Notes: generated by a model from the letters alone, not told the origin. Shown: positions 15,252-22,920, counted from the stretch's first letter. The stretch: 23,032 nucleotides of DNA from DASRIA01 sp038203635 (GCA_038203635.1 JBBRDT010000056.1:1-23032); one strand, 5' to 3'. Made by a program: numbers and translations.

Positions 15252-16252
15252 GCCGGCGCCTCGTCGTGGCCGTCGTGGTCGCGCTGATCGCTGTCGCCGG
15301 CGCCGCGCTGGTGGTTGCGGACGGCAGCGGCAAGGACGACGGGAAGGCCCGCACCAGCGCGACCGGCCGGTGGACTGCGCTGCGGCCCGCGCTGCTGAGC
15401 CGCACCGAGGTGGCCGCCGCCCGCATCGGGCGCCATGTCTTCGTCGTCGGCGGGTTCGAGCGCAGGTCGGGCGCCACGACCGCCGCGGCCGAGCGCTACG
15501 ACATCGACCGCAACCGCTGGCAGCGCGTGCACTCGATGCCCATCGGCCTCAACCATCCGGCAGCCGCCGCGTACCGGGGCAAGGTATATGTCGTCGGCGG
15601 CTACACCGGCCGGGGCGACCTGCGCGGCGAGGTCTCCTCGCTGTTTCGCTACGACCCGCGGCGTGACCGCTGGTCGCGGCTGCCCGACGCGCCCACGAAG
15701 CGCGCCGCGCTCGCCGTCGGTGTGATCGGCGGCAAGCTCTACGCAGCGGGCGGCGCCAACGCGCAGGACGGCGCGCTCTCAACGCTCGAGATCTATGACT
15801 TCGCGCGCCGTCGCTGGTCGCGCGGGCCGAACATGGCCAAGGCGCGCGAGCACCTGGCGGGCACAGTCGCCGGCGACGCCTTCTACGTGCTTGCGGGGCG
15901 CGTCACGGGCCAGGGCAACTTCAAGGTTGCCGAGCGGTATCTGCCGAGCAAGCGCCGCTGGGAGCAGCTTCCCGACATGCGCAAGCCGCGCGGCGGCATC
16001 GGCGCGACGACGGTCGGCCGGCGCGTCATCGTCGCGGGAGGCGAGGAAGCGACGGGCACGATCGGCGAAGTCGAGGCCTACGATCCGGCTGCCCGCAAAT
16101 GGAGCCGGCTCCCCGGCATGCGCACACCGCGCCACGGCCTCGGCGTCGTATCACGCGGGCGCCGCGTCTACGCGATCGAAGGCGGTCCGACTCCGGGCTT
16201 CGATTTCGCCAATACGATCGAGTTTCTCGAAATAAAGGCCGCCCGTCCGTAA
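15248..16252 (+). CDS. Membrane-anchored or exported kelch-repeat protein
   Basis: A 334-residue protein. Residues 4-24 (L-V-V-A-V-V-V-A-L-I-A-V-A-G-A-A) form one hydrophobic segment, a signal anchor or uncleaved signal, since no clear lipobox or AxA site follows. The remainder is a series of about six kelch repeats of near 48 residues, each with a double glycine (V-V-G-G-F, V-V-G-G-Y, A-A-G-G-A and so on) and the spaced Y-D...W pair. These form a beta-propeller used for binding partners, here outside the cell. GTG start 15248-15250 has AGGAG 2 bases upstream and overlaps the Cys-ribbon gene. The stop TAA lies in the loop of the following terminator hairpin. Confidence 0.88.
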   Translation: MSRRLVVAVVVALIAVAGAALVVADGSGKDDGKARTSATGRWTALRPALLSRTEVAAARIGRHVFVVGGFERRSGATTAAAERYDIDRNRWQRVHSMPIGLNHPAAAAYRGKVYVVGGYTGRGDLRGEVSSLFRYDPRRDRWSRLPDAPTKRAALAVGVIGGKLYAAGGANAQDGALSTLEIYDFARRRWSRGPNMAKAREHLAGTVAGDAFYVLAGRVTGQGNFKVAERYLPSKRRWEQLPDMRKPRGGIGATTVGRRVIVAGGEEATGTIGEVEAYDPAARKWSRLPGMRTPRHGLGVVSRGRRVYAIEGGPTPGFDFANTIEFLEIKAARP

Positions 16253-16268
16253 GCGGACGGGCGGGTTT
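16239..16268. terminator. Intrinsic terminator between convergent genes
   Basis: Bases 16239-16249 and 16254-16264 form a perfect 11-pair GC-rich stem with a 4-base loop, followed on the plus strand by GTTT. The loop contains part of the kelch stop codon. The next gene, transcribed toward it, stops at 16273, so the hairpin may also act for the minus strand, where the tail is less T-rich. Confidence 0.8.
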
Positions 16269-16272
16269 GCTG

Positions 16273-17508
16273 TTACCCGAGCTCGGCGATGTCCGCGTTC
16301 ACGTCCTCGATGCGTGCCCGCAGCGCGCCGACGTCGGTTTTCTCCTTCAACAGGCGCGCTGCCACCGCGAGGTCATCGGAGCGACCCACGGTGAGCGCCG
16401 CCGCGACCCTCGCGTCCTTCACGTAGAAGGCCGTGAACTCACCGGCGGCGATGCTGCCGCGAACCCAGATCTCGTCCCAGTCACTGGCCGGTCCCACGTA
16501 CTCCATGCTGACCCAGTCCGCGAGGTCCGACCAGAAGTAGGGCACGACGTCGTACTCCATGCGCTGACCGAGCATGTTGAGGGCCGCGTACTTGCCCTGG
16601 TTGAACGCGACGTCCCAATGCTCGATACGCAGCCGGCGATCGTGCACCACGCTGTCGTACTGGGCGATGTCTCCGGCCGCGAACACGCCCGGGGCGCTGG
16701 TCTCCAGATAGCGGTCCACGATCACGCCCGTATCGGTCTCGAGGCCGGCACGCTGCGCCAGCATGATGTCCGGCGTGACGCCCGCCCCGATCACGACGAA
16801 GTCGCACCCGATCTCGAGACCGGACTTGGTCACCACCCTCTCGACCCGGTCGCCTGCACCCGCGAAGCGCTCGAGCTCCTGTGAGCCGTGCACGCGCACT
16901 CCGTGCGAGGTGAGAGCGTCCTGGAAGAACTGGCCGACCTCCGGTCCGTAGAAGCGCTCGTGCGTGACCGCCTCGAGCATGATCAGCTCGCACTGCTTGC
17001 CGAGCTTCGTGAAGGAGGCAGACAGCTCCGTGCCGATGTAGCTTCCGCCGATCAGGGCGACCCGCTCCGCACGGGCGAGCTCATCGCGCAGCGCATCCGA
17101 GTTGCCGATCGTGCGCAGGTAGTGGATGCCGTCGAGCTGCGCGCCCTCGACCCGCAGGATCCTCACGTTCGAGCCCGTCGCGAGCAGCGCCTTCTCGAAG
17201 CGCACCTCATCCTTGTTGGAGAGCTTCGCCGTGCGCGCTTCGAGGTCGAGTGACGTGACGCTCGTTCGCGTGAGGACCTCCACGCGCTGCTCCGCGTACC
17301 ACTCGGCCGGACGGAACATGATGTCCTCGCGCGTCTCTTCGCCGCGCACATAGGTCTTCGAGAGCGGCGGCCGGTCGTAGGGCGGGTCCGGCTCACGGCC
17401 GACCATCAGGATGTCCCCGTCGGCCCCCTGCTCACGCAGGTGGCGGGCACAGTTCCCGGCCGCGAGGCCACCGCCCACGAGCAGGAACTCGACCTCCCGC
17501 TCAGCCAT
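16273..17508 (-). CDS. FAD-dependent NAD(P)H reductase of the BphA4/ferredoxin-reductase type
   Basis: A 411-residue flavoprotein. G-G-G-L-A-A-G (12-18) binds FAD, P-P-L-S-K (47-51) is typical of BphA4, rubredoxin and AIF-like reductases, A-T-G-S stands at 110-113, G-G-S-Y-I-G (154-159) binds NAD(P)H, and an F-A-A-G-D-I segment contacts the flavin. A C-terminal Reductase_C-type domain with Y-F-W-S-D follows. Such enzymes deliver electrons to a ferredoxin or rubredoxin serving an oxygenase or P450; no ferredoxin gene is in the window. The ATG (17506-17508) overlaps the end of the haloalkane dehalogenase gene by 8 bases and lacks its own ribosome site, so it depends on the upstream gene. A P450 lies some 4 kb away, but a link is speculative. 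Confidence 0.9.
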   Translation of the reverse strand: MAEREVEFLLVGGGLAAGNCARHLREQGADGDILMVGREPDPPYDRPPLSKTYVRGEETREDIMFRPAEWYAEQRVEVLTRTSVTSLDLEARTAKLSNKDEVRFEKALLATGSNVRILRVEGAQLDGIHYLRTIGNSDALRDELARAERVALIGGSYIGTELSASFTKLGKQCELIMLEAVTHERFYGPEVGQFFQDALTSHGVRVHGSQELERFAGAGDRVERVVTKSGLEIGCDFVVIGAGVTPDIMLAQRAGLETDTGVIVDRYLETSAPGVFAAGDIAQYDSVVHDRRLRIEHWDVAFNQGKYAALNMLGQRMEYDVVPYFWSDLADWVSMEYVGPASDWDEIWVRGSIAAGEFTAFYVKDARVAAALTVGRSDDLAVAARLLKEKTDVGALRARIEDVNADIAELG

Positions 17509-18376
17509 CGTCGAGGAAGCGGTTGATCTCCCCTGCGATCACCTCTCCCCTGTCTTCCTGGAGGAAGTGCGCCGCCCCCTCGATGACCCGGAGATCGCCG
17601 GCGCCCGGGATCAGGTCGACGAATCGCTGGCCGGCCTTGGGAGTGAAGATCGGGTCGGAATCCGAGAAGCACACGAGGGTGGGCTTCTCCCACCCGGCGA
17701 GCTGCTCCCGTACGGCCAGCATCTCCGAGGCGCCGGGCGCGTCGGGAGAAGTCGGCACCAGCAAGGGGAACATGGCGACACCGGCCTTCGACTCGGCGTT
17801 CGGCCAGGGAGCCTCATAGGCGCTCACGACGTCCTCCGGGACATCCGTCGCGGTCGCGCTCTTGATCACGAAGCCGACCGGCAGGTCCGGGTTGCGCTCG
17901 GCGAAGTTGCGCCACGCCATGAATGCCTCGTTCACCTGTCCGGCGAACAGACCCGTGTTCATGATCACGAGACGATCGACGCGATCGGGGTTCTCGACGG
18001 CCCAGCGCAGCCCGATCGGCCCGCCCCAGTCCTGTACCACCACGGTTGCCTCGCGCACGTCGAGCTGCTCCAGCAGTCTCGCGACGAACTCGACGTGGCG
18101 GTCGTAGGTGTACCAGTCGCGGTCCGTCGGCTTGTCCGAGCGCCCGAAGCCCGGGTAGTCCGGGCAGATGACCCGGTGACCGCCCGCGACCAGCGGTCCC
18201 ACCATCTTGCGGTAGAGGTACGCCCAGGTGGGCTCCCCGTGAAAGCAGACGATCGGCCGACCTGCGCCCTCGTCCACATAGTGGAGGCGCAGGCCGTCGA
18301 CCTCCTCGTAGTGGGGCTCGAGCGCATAGCCCGGGAGCCCGTCGAAGCGGTCATCTGGGGTCCTGAAGACGTCCAA
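17501..18376 (-). CDS. Haloalkane dehalogenase, subfamily I type
   Basis: A 291-residue alpha/beta hydrolase that would cleave a carbon-halogen bond, giving an alcohol and halide. H-G-E-P-T-W (46-51) has the E48 typical of DhlA-like enzymes. The nucleophile D116 is in V-Q-D-W-G-G, with W117 as halide-stabilising residue. The acid is likely D241 (S-D-S-D-P), and the base is H270 (G-A-A-H-F). The N-terminus M-D-V-F-R-T-P-D-D-R-F matches the family opening and supports the TTG start at 18374-18376, although there is no ribosome site. A TAGGCT box lies 10 bases before it. The related haloacetate dehalogenases and epoxide hydrolases are alternatives, but the HGEPTW and DWGG pair favours a haloalkane substrate. 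It overlaps the reductase gene by 8 bases. Confidence 0.85.
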   Translation of the reverse strand: MDVFRTPDDRFDGLPGYALEPHYEEVDGLRLHYVDEGAGRPIVCFHGEPTWAYLYRKMVGPLVAGGHRVICPDYPGFGRSDKPTDRDWYTYDRHVEFVARLLEQLDVREATVVVQDWGGPIGLRWAVENPDRVDRLVIMNTGLFAGQVNEAFMAWRNFAERNPDLPVGFVIKSATATDVPEDVVSAYEAPWPNAESKAGVAMFPLLVPTSPDAPGASEMLAVREQLAGWEKPTLVCFSDSDPIFTPKAGQRFVDLIPGAGDLRVIEGAAHFLQEDRGEVIAGEINRFLDDG

Positions 18377-18386
18377 GGGGAGCGCT

Positions 18387-18392
18387 AGCCTA
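18387..18392 (-). promoter_or_regulatory. -10 box of the dehalogenase-reductase unit
   Basis: TAGGCT on the minus strand, 10 bases before the TTG start, with no Shine-Dalgarno site between. The same hexamer and 10-base distance occur before the TetR gene. No convincing -35 box is visible. Confidence 0.35.
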
Positions 18393-18423
18393 CCCTAGCC
18401 CTTTTGCGCAACGACCCATGCCA

Positions 18424-18449
18424 GTTAGGGTGGTTGCGGGCGGGGGTAA
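18424..18449 (+). promoter_or_regulatory. Sigma-B/sigma-F-like promoter candidate upstream of the STAS gene
   Basis: GTTAGG (18424-18429), then 14 bases, then GGGTAA (18444-18449) fits the GTTT..-N12-16-GGGTA pattern of stress-type sigma factors. The implied transcript begins near 18456, about 66 bases ahead of the STAS gene. The G-rich surroundings raise the chance of a fortuitous match. Confidence 0.35.
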
Positions 18450-18521
18450 AGCTGTCAAGGGCAGCTACGCACTCAATCACCCCTTTTCCGTTCCGTTGTC
18501 TACTCCGATTCGCGCGCCAGC

Positions 18522-18890
18522 ATGACGACTCCCTCATCACCCCCAAGCTCAGGCGCGGGGCCGGCTCTGACGGTCTCGGTCACCGAGCAGGACGCGGTCG
18601 TGAAGGTCACCGTCGCAGGAGAGCTCGACGTTTCGACGGTCCCGGCATTCAACAAGGAGCTCTCCGAGCTGAGGCAGAATTCCGCGACGACGTTGGTCCT
18701 CGATCTCAGTGGCACCACCTTCATGGACTCGACCGGGCTTTCCGCGGTGCTCGTCGCGGAGATGCACGCGCGCATGAGAGGACAGCGGTTCAAGGTCGTC
18801 GCAGGCCCGCCGCATGTCCACGAGCTCTTCAAGCTGACGGGGGTCGACAACTTCCTCGAGGTGGTCGGGCCCGAGGACGGCGCGGCCTAG
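18522..18890 (+). CDS. STAS-domain anti-sigma factor antagonist
   Basis: A 122-residue protein with a flexible Ser/Pro-rich leader (1-15) and a STAS domain (about 16-115). The phosphorylation site lies in F-M-D-S70-T-G-L, the key signature of SpoIIAA/RsbV-type anti-anti-sigma factors. Unphosphorylated, such a protein sequesters an anti-sigma kinase and frees a stress-type sigma factor; phosphorylation at the serine switches it off. No kinase or sigma factor gene is adjacent, so its partners are elsewhere. ATG 18522-18524 has no good ribosome site. The convergent glycosyltransferase ends 6 bases after its stop. Confidence 0.88.
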   Translation: MTTPSSPPSSGAGPALTVSVTEQDAVVKVTVAGELDVSTVPAFNKELSELRQNSATTLVLDLSGTTFMDSTGLSAVLVAEMHARMRGQRFKVVAGPPHVHELFKLTGVDNFLEVVGPEDGAA

Positions 18891-18896
18891 GGCCGG

Positions 18897-19775
18897 CTAG
18901 GCCCGTGCGACCGCGCGGGCTTGCACTCGCGCAAGCTCCTCGCGCAGCGCAGGCAGGTACATCTGGATCGTGCGGTCCTCGACCTCGTCGAGCCCCTTCA
19001 GCAGGCGCACGATCTGGTTCTCGGTCCACTCGCGTTGGCGGCCGTTGTCGACGCGTATGCGCAACTGCTTGCGCCGGAACTCGTCCTCGGACTTGGTGGT
19101 GTAGTGGTTCACGCGCAGCCGTTCAAAGGACACCTCGTCCGTCCTGCTGAAGGGCGACCCCGGCCGTCCCTCGATCGGATGGTGGTTCTCGTCCACGACG
19201 ACGTGCGGCTCGCCGTGGAAGATGAAGAAATGTGCGAGACAGAAGTTCCGCACGCGGCGCGGGTCCACGACGCATTTGATCCCGTGATTGTGTCCCTTGC
19301 GGTCCGAGCGCCGGATGTAGTTCTCCGTCACCAGGCCGGGGGGCTGCGCGGTGTGCCCCGACGGACCGAACGTCGCCCAGTTCGCACCCACGCCCGGCCA
19401 GCGCTCATACTCGGAGAGCACCTCGGGTAGCGGCCGGCCGGTCGGCGAGAACAAGAACTCGTCCAGGTCGATGAACGCGATCCAGCGAGACTCGCGTCCG
19501 TGGTTTTGGATGCAGTGCTGGTAGGTCGCTGTCTGCGTGGCCTCGCCGGTGACGACATTGGGCGGCAGGCAGTCGGGCCATTCGTGCAGCACGACGGTGC
19601 CGTCCTCGACGTAGGGCGCGAGCGCCTCGCGATGGCCGTCGTCCTCGCTGCGGTTGTTGTAGAGATAGAACCGCTCGACTCCGACCACCTTGTGGAACGC
19701 GACCCACTCGCGCAGGTACGGCCCCTCGTCGCGGTAGACCGCACAGACCGAGAGGTAGACCTGGTGATCGCTCAA
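18897..19775 (-). CDS. GT92/GT2-like glycosyltransferase (second copy)
   Basis: A 292-residue paralogue of the enzyme at 11615-12472. The front Y-L-S-V-C-A-V-Y-R-D-E-G (7-18), G-V-E-R-F-Y-L-Y-N-N-R-S (32-43), R-W-I-A-F-I-D-L-D-E-F-L-F-S-P-T-G-R (with D-L-D-E-F at 103-107) and the L-R-V-N-H-Y segment are nearly the same in both; the rest differs, so the duplication is old. The start TTG (19773-19775) overlaps the stop of the SnoaL-methyltransferase gene as TTGA, with GGGAGAG 8 bases upstream. The pair is thus one translational unit, and the two enzymes may act on the same molecule. Confidence 0.85.
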   Translation of the reverse strand: MSDHQVYLSVCAVYRDEGPYLREWVAFHKVVGVERFYLYNNRSEDDGHREALAPYVEDGTVVLHEWPDCLPPNVVTGEATQTATYQHCIQNHGRESRWIAFIDLDEFLFSPTGRPLPEVLSEYERWPGVGANWATFGPSGHTAQPPGLVTENYIRRSDRKGHNHGIKCVVDPRRVRNFCLAHFFIFHGEPHVVVDENHHPIEGRPGSPFSRTDEVSFERLRVNHYTTKSEDEFRRKQLRIRVDNGRQREWTENQIVRLLKGLDEVEDRTIQMYLPALREELARVQARAVARA

Positions 19776-20866
19776 AGCGCCGGCTCTCCCTGTGGTGCGG
19801 GCCTGGCCTCCTCGAAGGGCGGCGGCAGCATCGCCTCGATCAGTGCCCAGTCGTGGTCGATGCGGGCCAGCCGTTCCTCCTTGCCCGCTTCCACCCAGTC
19901 GTAGTCGAGCGCCCGGTAGCGCGCCTCGATCTCGTCATAGGAGTCGGACAGGACCGACGAATCCGGGTTCAGCCCGGTGATGATGCCCATGCCCGCCGGG
20001 CGAACGTCGATCGCGGCGACGGTCAGGTCCGGCCGCTGCTCGCGCAGGCAGGGAATGAGCTTCCACACGTCGCCGCACCACGCGGCCGTGCTGCTCCACT
20101 CGCGCTCGGCGTGCTCGCGCTTGGTCGGATAGCAGTCGTGGAACATGATCACGGACTGCGCGGTGCAGTGGCGCTCGAGGTTCATGAAATCGCGCAGGGC
20201 GTACTCGAACAGGTGCATGCCGTCGATGAAGGCAAGGTCCACCGGCAGCCCGCCGAGCTCCGATCGGAGGTCGTAGTCGCGAAAGAAGTTGTCGCTGGTC
20301 ACGGGGAAGATCTTCGAGGCCTCTTCCACGGCGGGGTCCGCGATGACCGGCTCGGGGTCGATCCCAATGCTCTTCGTGCCCGGCGGGACCCGGCCCAGCG
20401 AGCGACCGAGGTGCACTCCGATCTCGACATACGTGCGCGGGCGCAGCCGCTCGTGCAGGCGCTCCAGCAGCGCGAAATACCCGACCGCCGCGTTGACCGC
20501 GTTGGGGCGCGTGCGATGCACCTCGAGCCGCTCGGCGCCGGCGGGGCCCATTTTCCAGTAGTGAGCCCGCTCGCGTTCTGCGGCCACTCCCTCGGGTGGG
20601 TTGGGGTGCACCTGGCGCACCGGCACGACCACGCGGTCGCCGAAGTCGAGGAAGTCCTGAGGCTCGGTCCGCCACTCGTGCCAGCCGAGCTCGTCCAACC
20701 GCGCCAGCACGCCCTCGCGCGTCATCCGCCGGTGCAGCATGTCTCGCGGCCGCTCGAGCAGCTCGACCTCGGGCGCGAAGACGGGCTCGAAGGCGCGCAC
20801 GCCTTCGCTGTCGAAAGAATCGTAGGCATCCCTCAACAGCGCCACGTTCGCCTTGTCTTCGGTCAA
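19772..20866 (-). CDS. SnoaL-like domain fused to a class I SAM methyltransferase
   Basis: A 364-residue two-domain protein. Residues about 1-125 resemble a SnoaL/NTF2-like fold (N-V-A-L-L-R-D-A-Y-D-S-F near the start, then V-V-V-P-V-R-Q-V-H and the strand with E-R-L-E-V-H-R-T). Residues about 135-335 form a Methyltransf_24-type Rossmann domain with Y-V-E-I-G-V-H-L-G-R-S as SAM-binding motif I, S-I-G-I-D-P-E as motif II, and D-L-A-F-I-D-G-M-H-L-F-E plus F-H-D-C-Y-P further on. I chose TTG 20864-20866, with AGGAG 5 bases upstream; the frame stays open to 21388 but that part runs antisense through the cupredoxin gene. Together with the overlapping glycosyltransferase it suggests modification of a glycan or small metabolite. 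The substrate is unknown. Confidence 0.8.
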   Translation of the reverse strand: MTEDKANVALLRDAYDSFDSEGVRAFEPVFAPEVELLERPRDMLHRRMTREGVLARLDELGWHEWRTEPQDFLDFGDRVVVPVRQVHPNPPEGVAAERERAHYWKMGPAGAERLEVHRTRPNAVNAAVGYFALLERLHERLRPRTYVEIGVHLGRSLGRVPPGTKSIGIDPEPVIADPAVEEASKIFPVTSDNFFRDYDLRSELGGLPVDLAFIDGMHLFEYALRDFMNLERHCTAQSVIMFHDCYPTKREHAEREWSSTAAWCGDVWKLIPCLREQRPDLTVAAIDVRPAGMGIITGLNPDSSVLSDSYDEIEARYRALDYDWVEAGKEERLARIDHDWALIEAMLPPPFEEARPAPQGEPAL

Positions 20867-21059
20867 CGCCTCTCCTGATACCCGGTGTCGTGCAGCCGGC
20901 CCGTCGGGACCCACCCCTCTACTAACCGTACTAGACGCCCGGTGGGCCGAAAACTGCTCTGGAGTCGCGGATGAGACCGTGGAGGCGGGCGCACGGTAGC
21001 GTTCCGCGCAAGGCGGCAACTGCCGCGTTGCAATCGATGTCCGCGAGAAGGGAGTGTTC
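20867..21059. other. Divergent intergenic region between methyltransferase and cupredoxin genes
   Basis: These 193 bases hold the promoters for both directions. A short perfect inverted repeat (GCGGCA, AC, TGCCGC; 21013-21026) lies about 35 bases before the cupredoxin start. On the minus strand TACGGT and TAGTAG are possible -10 boxes. No reading frame, RNA gene or strong promoter pair is recognised. Confidence 0.4.
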
Positions 21060-21485
21060 ATGAGGCGTTTCCCGCTGCTGATCGTCATCTGTGCGTTGGC
21101 CATCCTCGGGTTGGCCGCTTGCGGCGGCGACGACAACAAGGACACGACCACGGAGCCGGCGACGACCGAGACGACGACCACCGACACGGGTGGCGGCGCC
21201 GGCAAGACCGTCGAGCAAGCGGCCGACCCGAGCGGAGGGCTCAAGTTCGAGAAGGACAGCCTGAGTGCGCCCACGGGCAACGTGACCTTCAAGTTCACGA
21301 ACGAGTCCTCGACGCCGCACGACTTCGTCGTCGAGCAGGACGGGCAGGAACTTGCCAAGACAGACGTCATCACCGAGGGGAGCGACACGACTCAGGCGAC
21401 CCTCGAGGCCGGTGAGTACACCTTCTACTGCTCGGTCCCGGGCCACCGCCAGGCGGGCATGGAGGGAACGCTCACGGCCAAGTAG
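21060..21485 (+). CDS. Plastocyanin/cupredoxin-like type-1 copper lipoprotein
   Basis: A 141-residue exported protein. Residues 1-20 form a lipoprotein signal ending in L-A-A-C21, so the mature protein is probably lipid-anchored at C21 outside the membrane. A Thr/Glu/Asp-rich linker (24-44) follows, then a cupredoxin fold. Copper ligands are all visible: H87 (T-P-H-D-F), C124 (Y-C-S-V-P-G), H129 and M134 (G-M-E-G). It would shuttle electrons outside the membrane; the partner is not evident. ATG 21060-21062 has AGAAGGGAG 5 bases upstream. An in-frame GTG two codons earlier (21054) is less likely. Confidence 0.92.
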   Translation: MRRFPLLIVICALAILGLAACGGDDNKDTTTEPATTETTTTDTGGGAGKTVEQAADPSGGLKFEKDSLSAPTGNVTFKFTNESSTPHDFVVEQDGQELAKTDVITEGSDTTQATLEAGEYTFYCSVPGHRQAGMEGTLTAK

Positions 21486-21557
21486 CGCCCGAGGTATGTG
21501 ACCACCCGCACGCTGATCCGCGCGGGTGAGGGGTACCTTTGGGCAGAGGGGAACGGA

Positions 21558-22898
21558 GTGCCAGCACGATCAACGCTTCCGCCGGGCCCGCGCCAACCGA
21601 GCGCGATACAGACGATCGCCTGGTGGGCGCGGCCGGTCTCGTTCCTCGAGCGGTGCCGCGCCGAGTACGGCAACCGCTTCACGATCCGCCTGCTCGCGAC
21701 TCCACCCTTCGTGATGATCGCCGACCCAGCGCAGGTGAAGGAGGTCTTCACGGCCGATCCCTCGGTGCTGCATCCCGGTGAGGGAGCGCGCATCCTCGAG
21801 CCGCTCGTCGGCAGGCACTCGGTGATCCTGCTCGACGAGAGCGACCATCTCAGCCAGCGCAAGCTGATGCTGCCGGCCTTCCACGGCGAGAAGATGCAGA
21901 ACCTGGCCACCACCATGCAGGAGGTCGCCGAGCAGGAGGCTGCCTCGTGGCCGACCGGGCAGCTGATCCCGCTGCATCCGCGCTTCCAGGCGCTGACGCT
22001 CGAAGTGATCCTGCGCGCCGTGTTCGGCCTCGACGCGGGACCACAGCTCGACGGGCTGCGGCAACGCCTCAACGACATGTTGTCGGTGACCTCCAAGCCC
22101 GCGACGCTGATCCCGTTCCTCCAGCGCGGCAAGGAGTGGCAGCAGTTCGAGCGCACGCGTGCCGAGGCGGACGCCATGATCTTCGAGTTGATCGACAGGC
22201 GCCGCGCCGAGGAGGACGAGGAGCGCGACGACATCCTGTCGATGCTGCTGGGCGCACGGCATGAGGACGGCTCGCCGATGTCCCACCAGGAGCTGCGCGA
22301 CGAGCTGATGACACTGCTCGTGGCGGGGCACGAGACCACCGCTTCCGAGCTGGCATGGGCATTCGAGCGGCTGGCCCGCTCGCCCGAGGTGGTGAGCCGG
22401 CTGTACGACGAGATCGATGCGGGCGACGGTGACGCCTACGTGACCGCCACGATCCAGGAGACCTTGCGCCGCCGTCCCGTGCTTCCCAACTCGGCCCCGC
22501 GCCTCGTCAAGGAGCCCGTCGAGATCGGCGGATGGACCTATCCGCCCGGTGCCTGCCTGGTGGCCAACGCCTACCTGATCCACCACGATCCGCAGATCTA
22601 CCCGGACCCATACGCCTTCCGGCCCGAGCGGTTCCTCGACGAGTCGCCCGGCACCTACACGTGGATCCCCTTCGGAGGAGGCCGCCGTCGCTGCCTGGGA
22701 GCGAGTTTTGCGCTGCTGGAGATGAAGGTCGTGCTGAAGGCGATCCTGTCGCGCTACGAGGTTGCGCCCGGTCGTGCTGCGCTGGAGCTCAACCGCCGCC
22801 GTGCCATCACCATCAGCCCCGGGCGCGGCGCCGAGGCGGTCCTGCGCCAGCGTACGCCTGCGCCGCAGCGGGCGCCGGTCGCCGTCGCGGCCGCCTAG
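21558..22898 (+). CDS. Cytochrome P450
   Basis: A 446-residue heme monooxygenase. L-P-P-G-P-R near the front is the usual proline-rich hinge. The I-helix oxygen-activation motif A-G-H-E-T-T is at 256-261, E-T-L-R (301-304) is the ExxR pair, and F-G-G-G-R-R-R-C-L-G holds the heme ligand C379. There is no membrane anchor, so it is a soluble bacterial class I enzyme needing a ferredoxin and a reductase; no ferredoxin is nearby. I start it at GTG 21558-21560, which has AGGGGA 5 bases upstream and leads straight into the hinge. The frame is open to another GTG at 21498 (20 more residues), an alternative. The substrate cannot be told from sequence; the family style recalls P450s acting on fatty acids, steroids or terpenes. 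Confidence 0.93.
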   Translation: MPARSTLPPGPRQPSAIQTIAWWARPVSFLERCRAEYGNRFTIRLLATPPFVMIADPAQVKEVFTADPSVLHPGEGARILEPLVGRHSVILLDESDHLSQRKLMLPAFHGEKMQNLATTMQEVAEQEAASWPTGQLIPLHPRFQALTLEVILRAVFGLDAGPQLDGLRQRLNDMLSVTSKPATLIPFLQRGKEWQQFERTRAEADAMIFELIDRRRAEEDEERDDILSMLLGARHEDGSPMSHQELRDELMTLLVAGHETTASELAWAFERLARSPEVVSRLYDEIDAGDGDAYVTATIQETLRRRPVLPNSAPRLVKEPVEIGGWTYPPGACLVANAYLIHHDPQIYPDPYAFRPERFLDESPGTYTWIPFGGGRRRCLGASFALLEMKVVLKAILSRYEVAPGRAALELNRRRAITISPGRGAEAVLRQRTPAPQRAPVAVAAA

Positions 22899-22920
22899 AT
22901 GATTGATTCCAAATTGTCGC

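Noticed and set aside
21013..21026. Copper-responsive operator before the cupredoxin gene
   Set aside because: The short inverted repeat has a 2-base centre and does not match any CsoR/CopY/CueR site I know; chance is likely at this base composition.
20867..21388. Upstream extension of the SnoaL-methyltransferase gene
   Set aside because: It runs antisense through the cupredoxin lipoprotein, whose copper ligands and lipobox are intact; the TTG with AGGAG is a better start.
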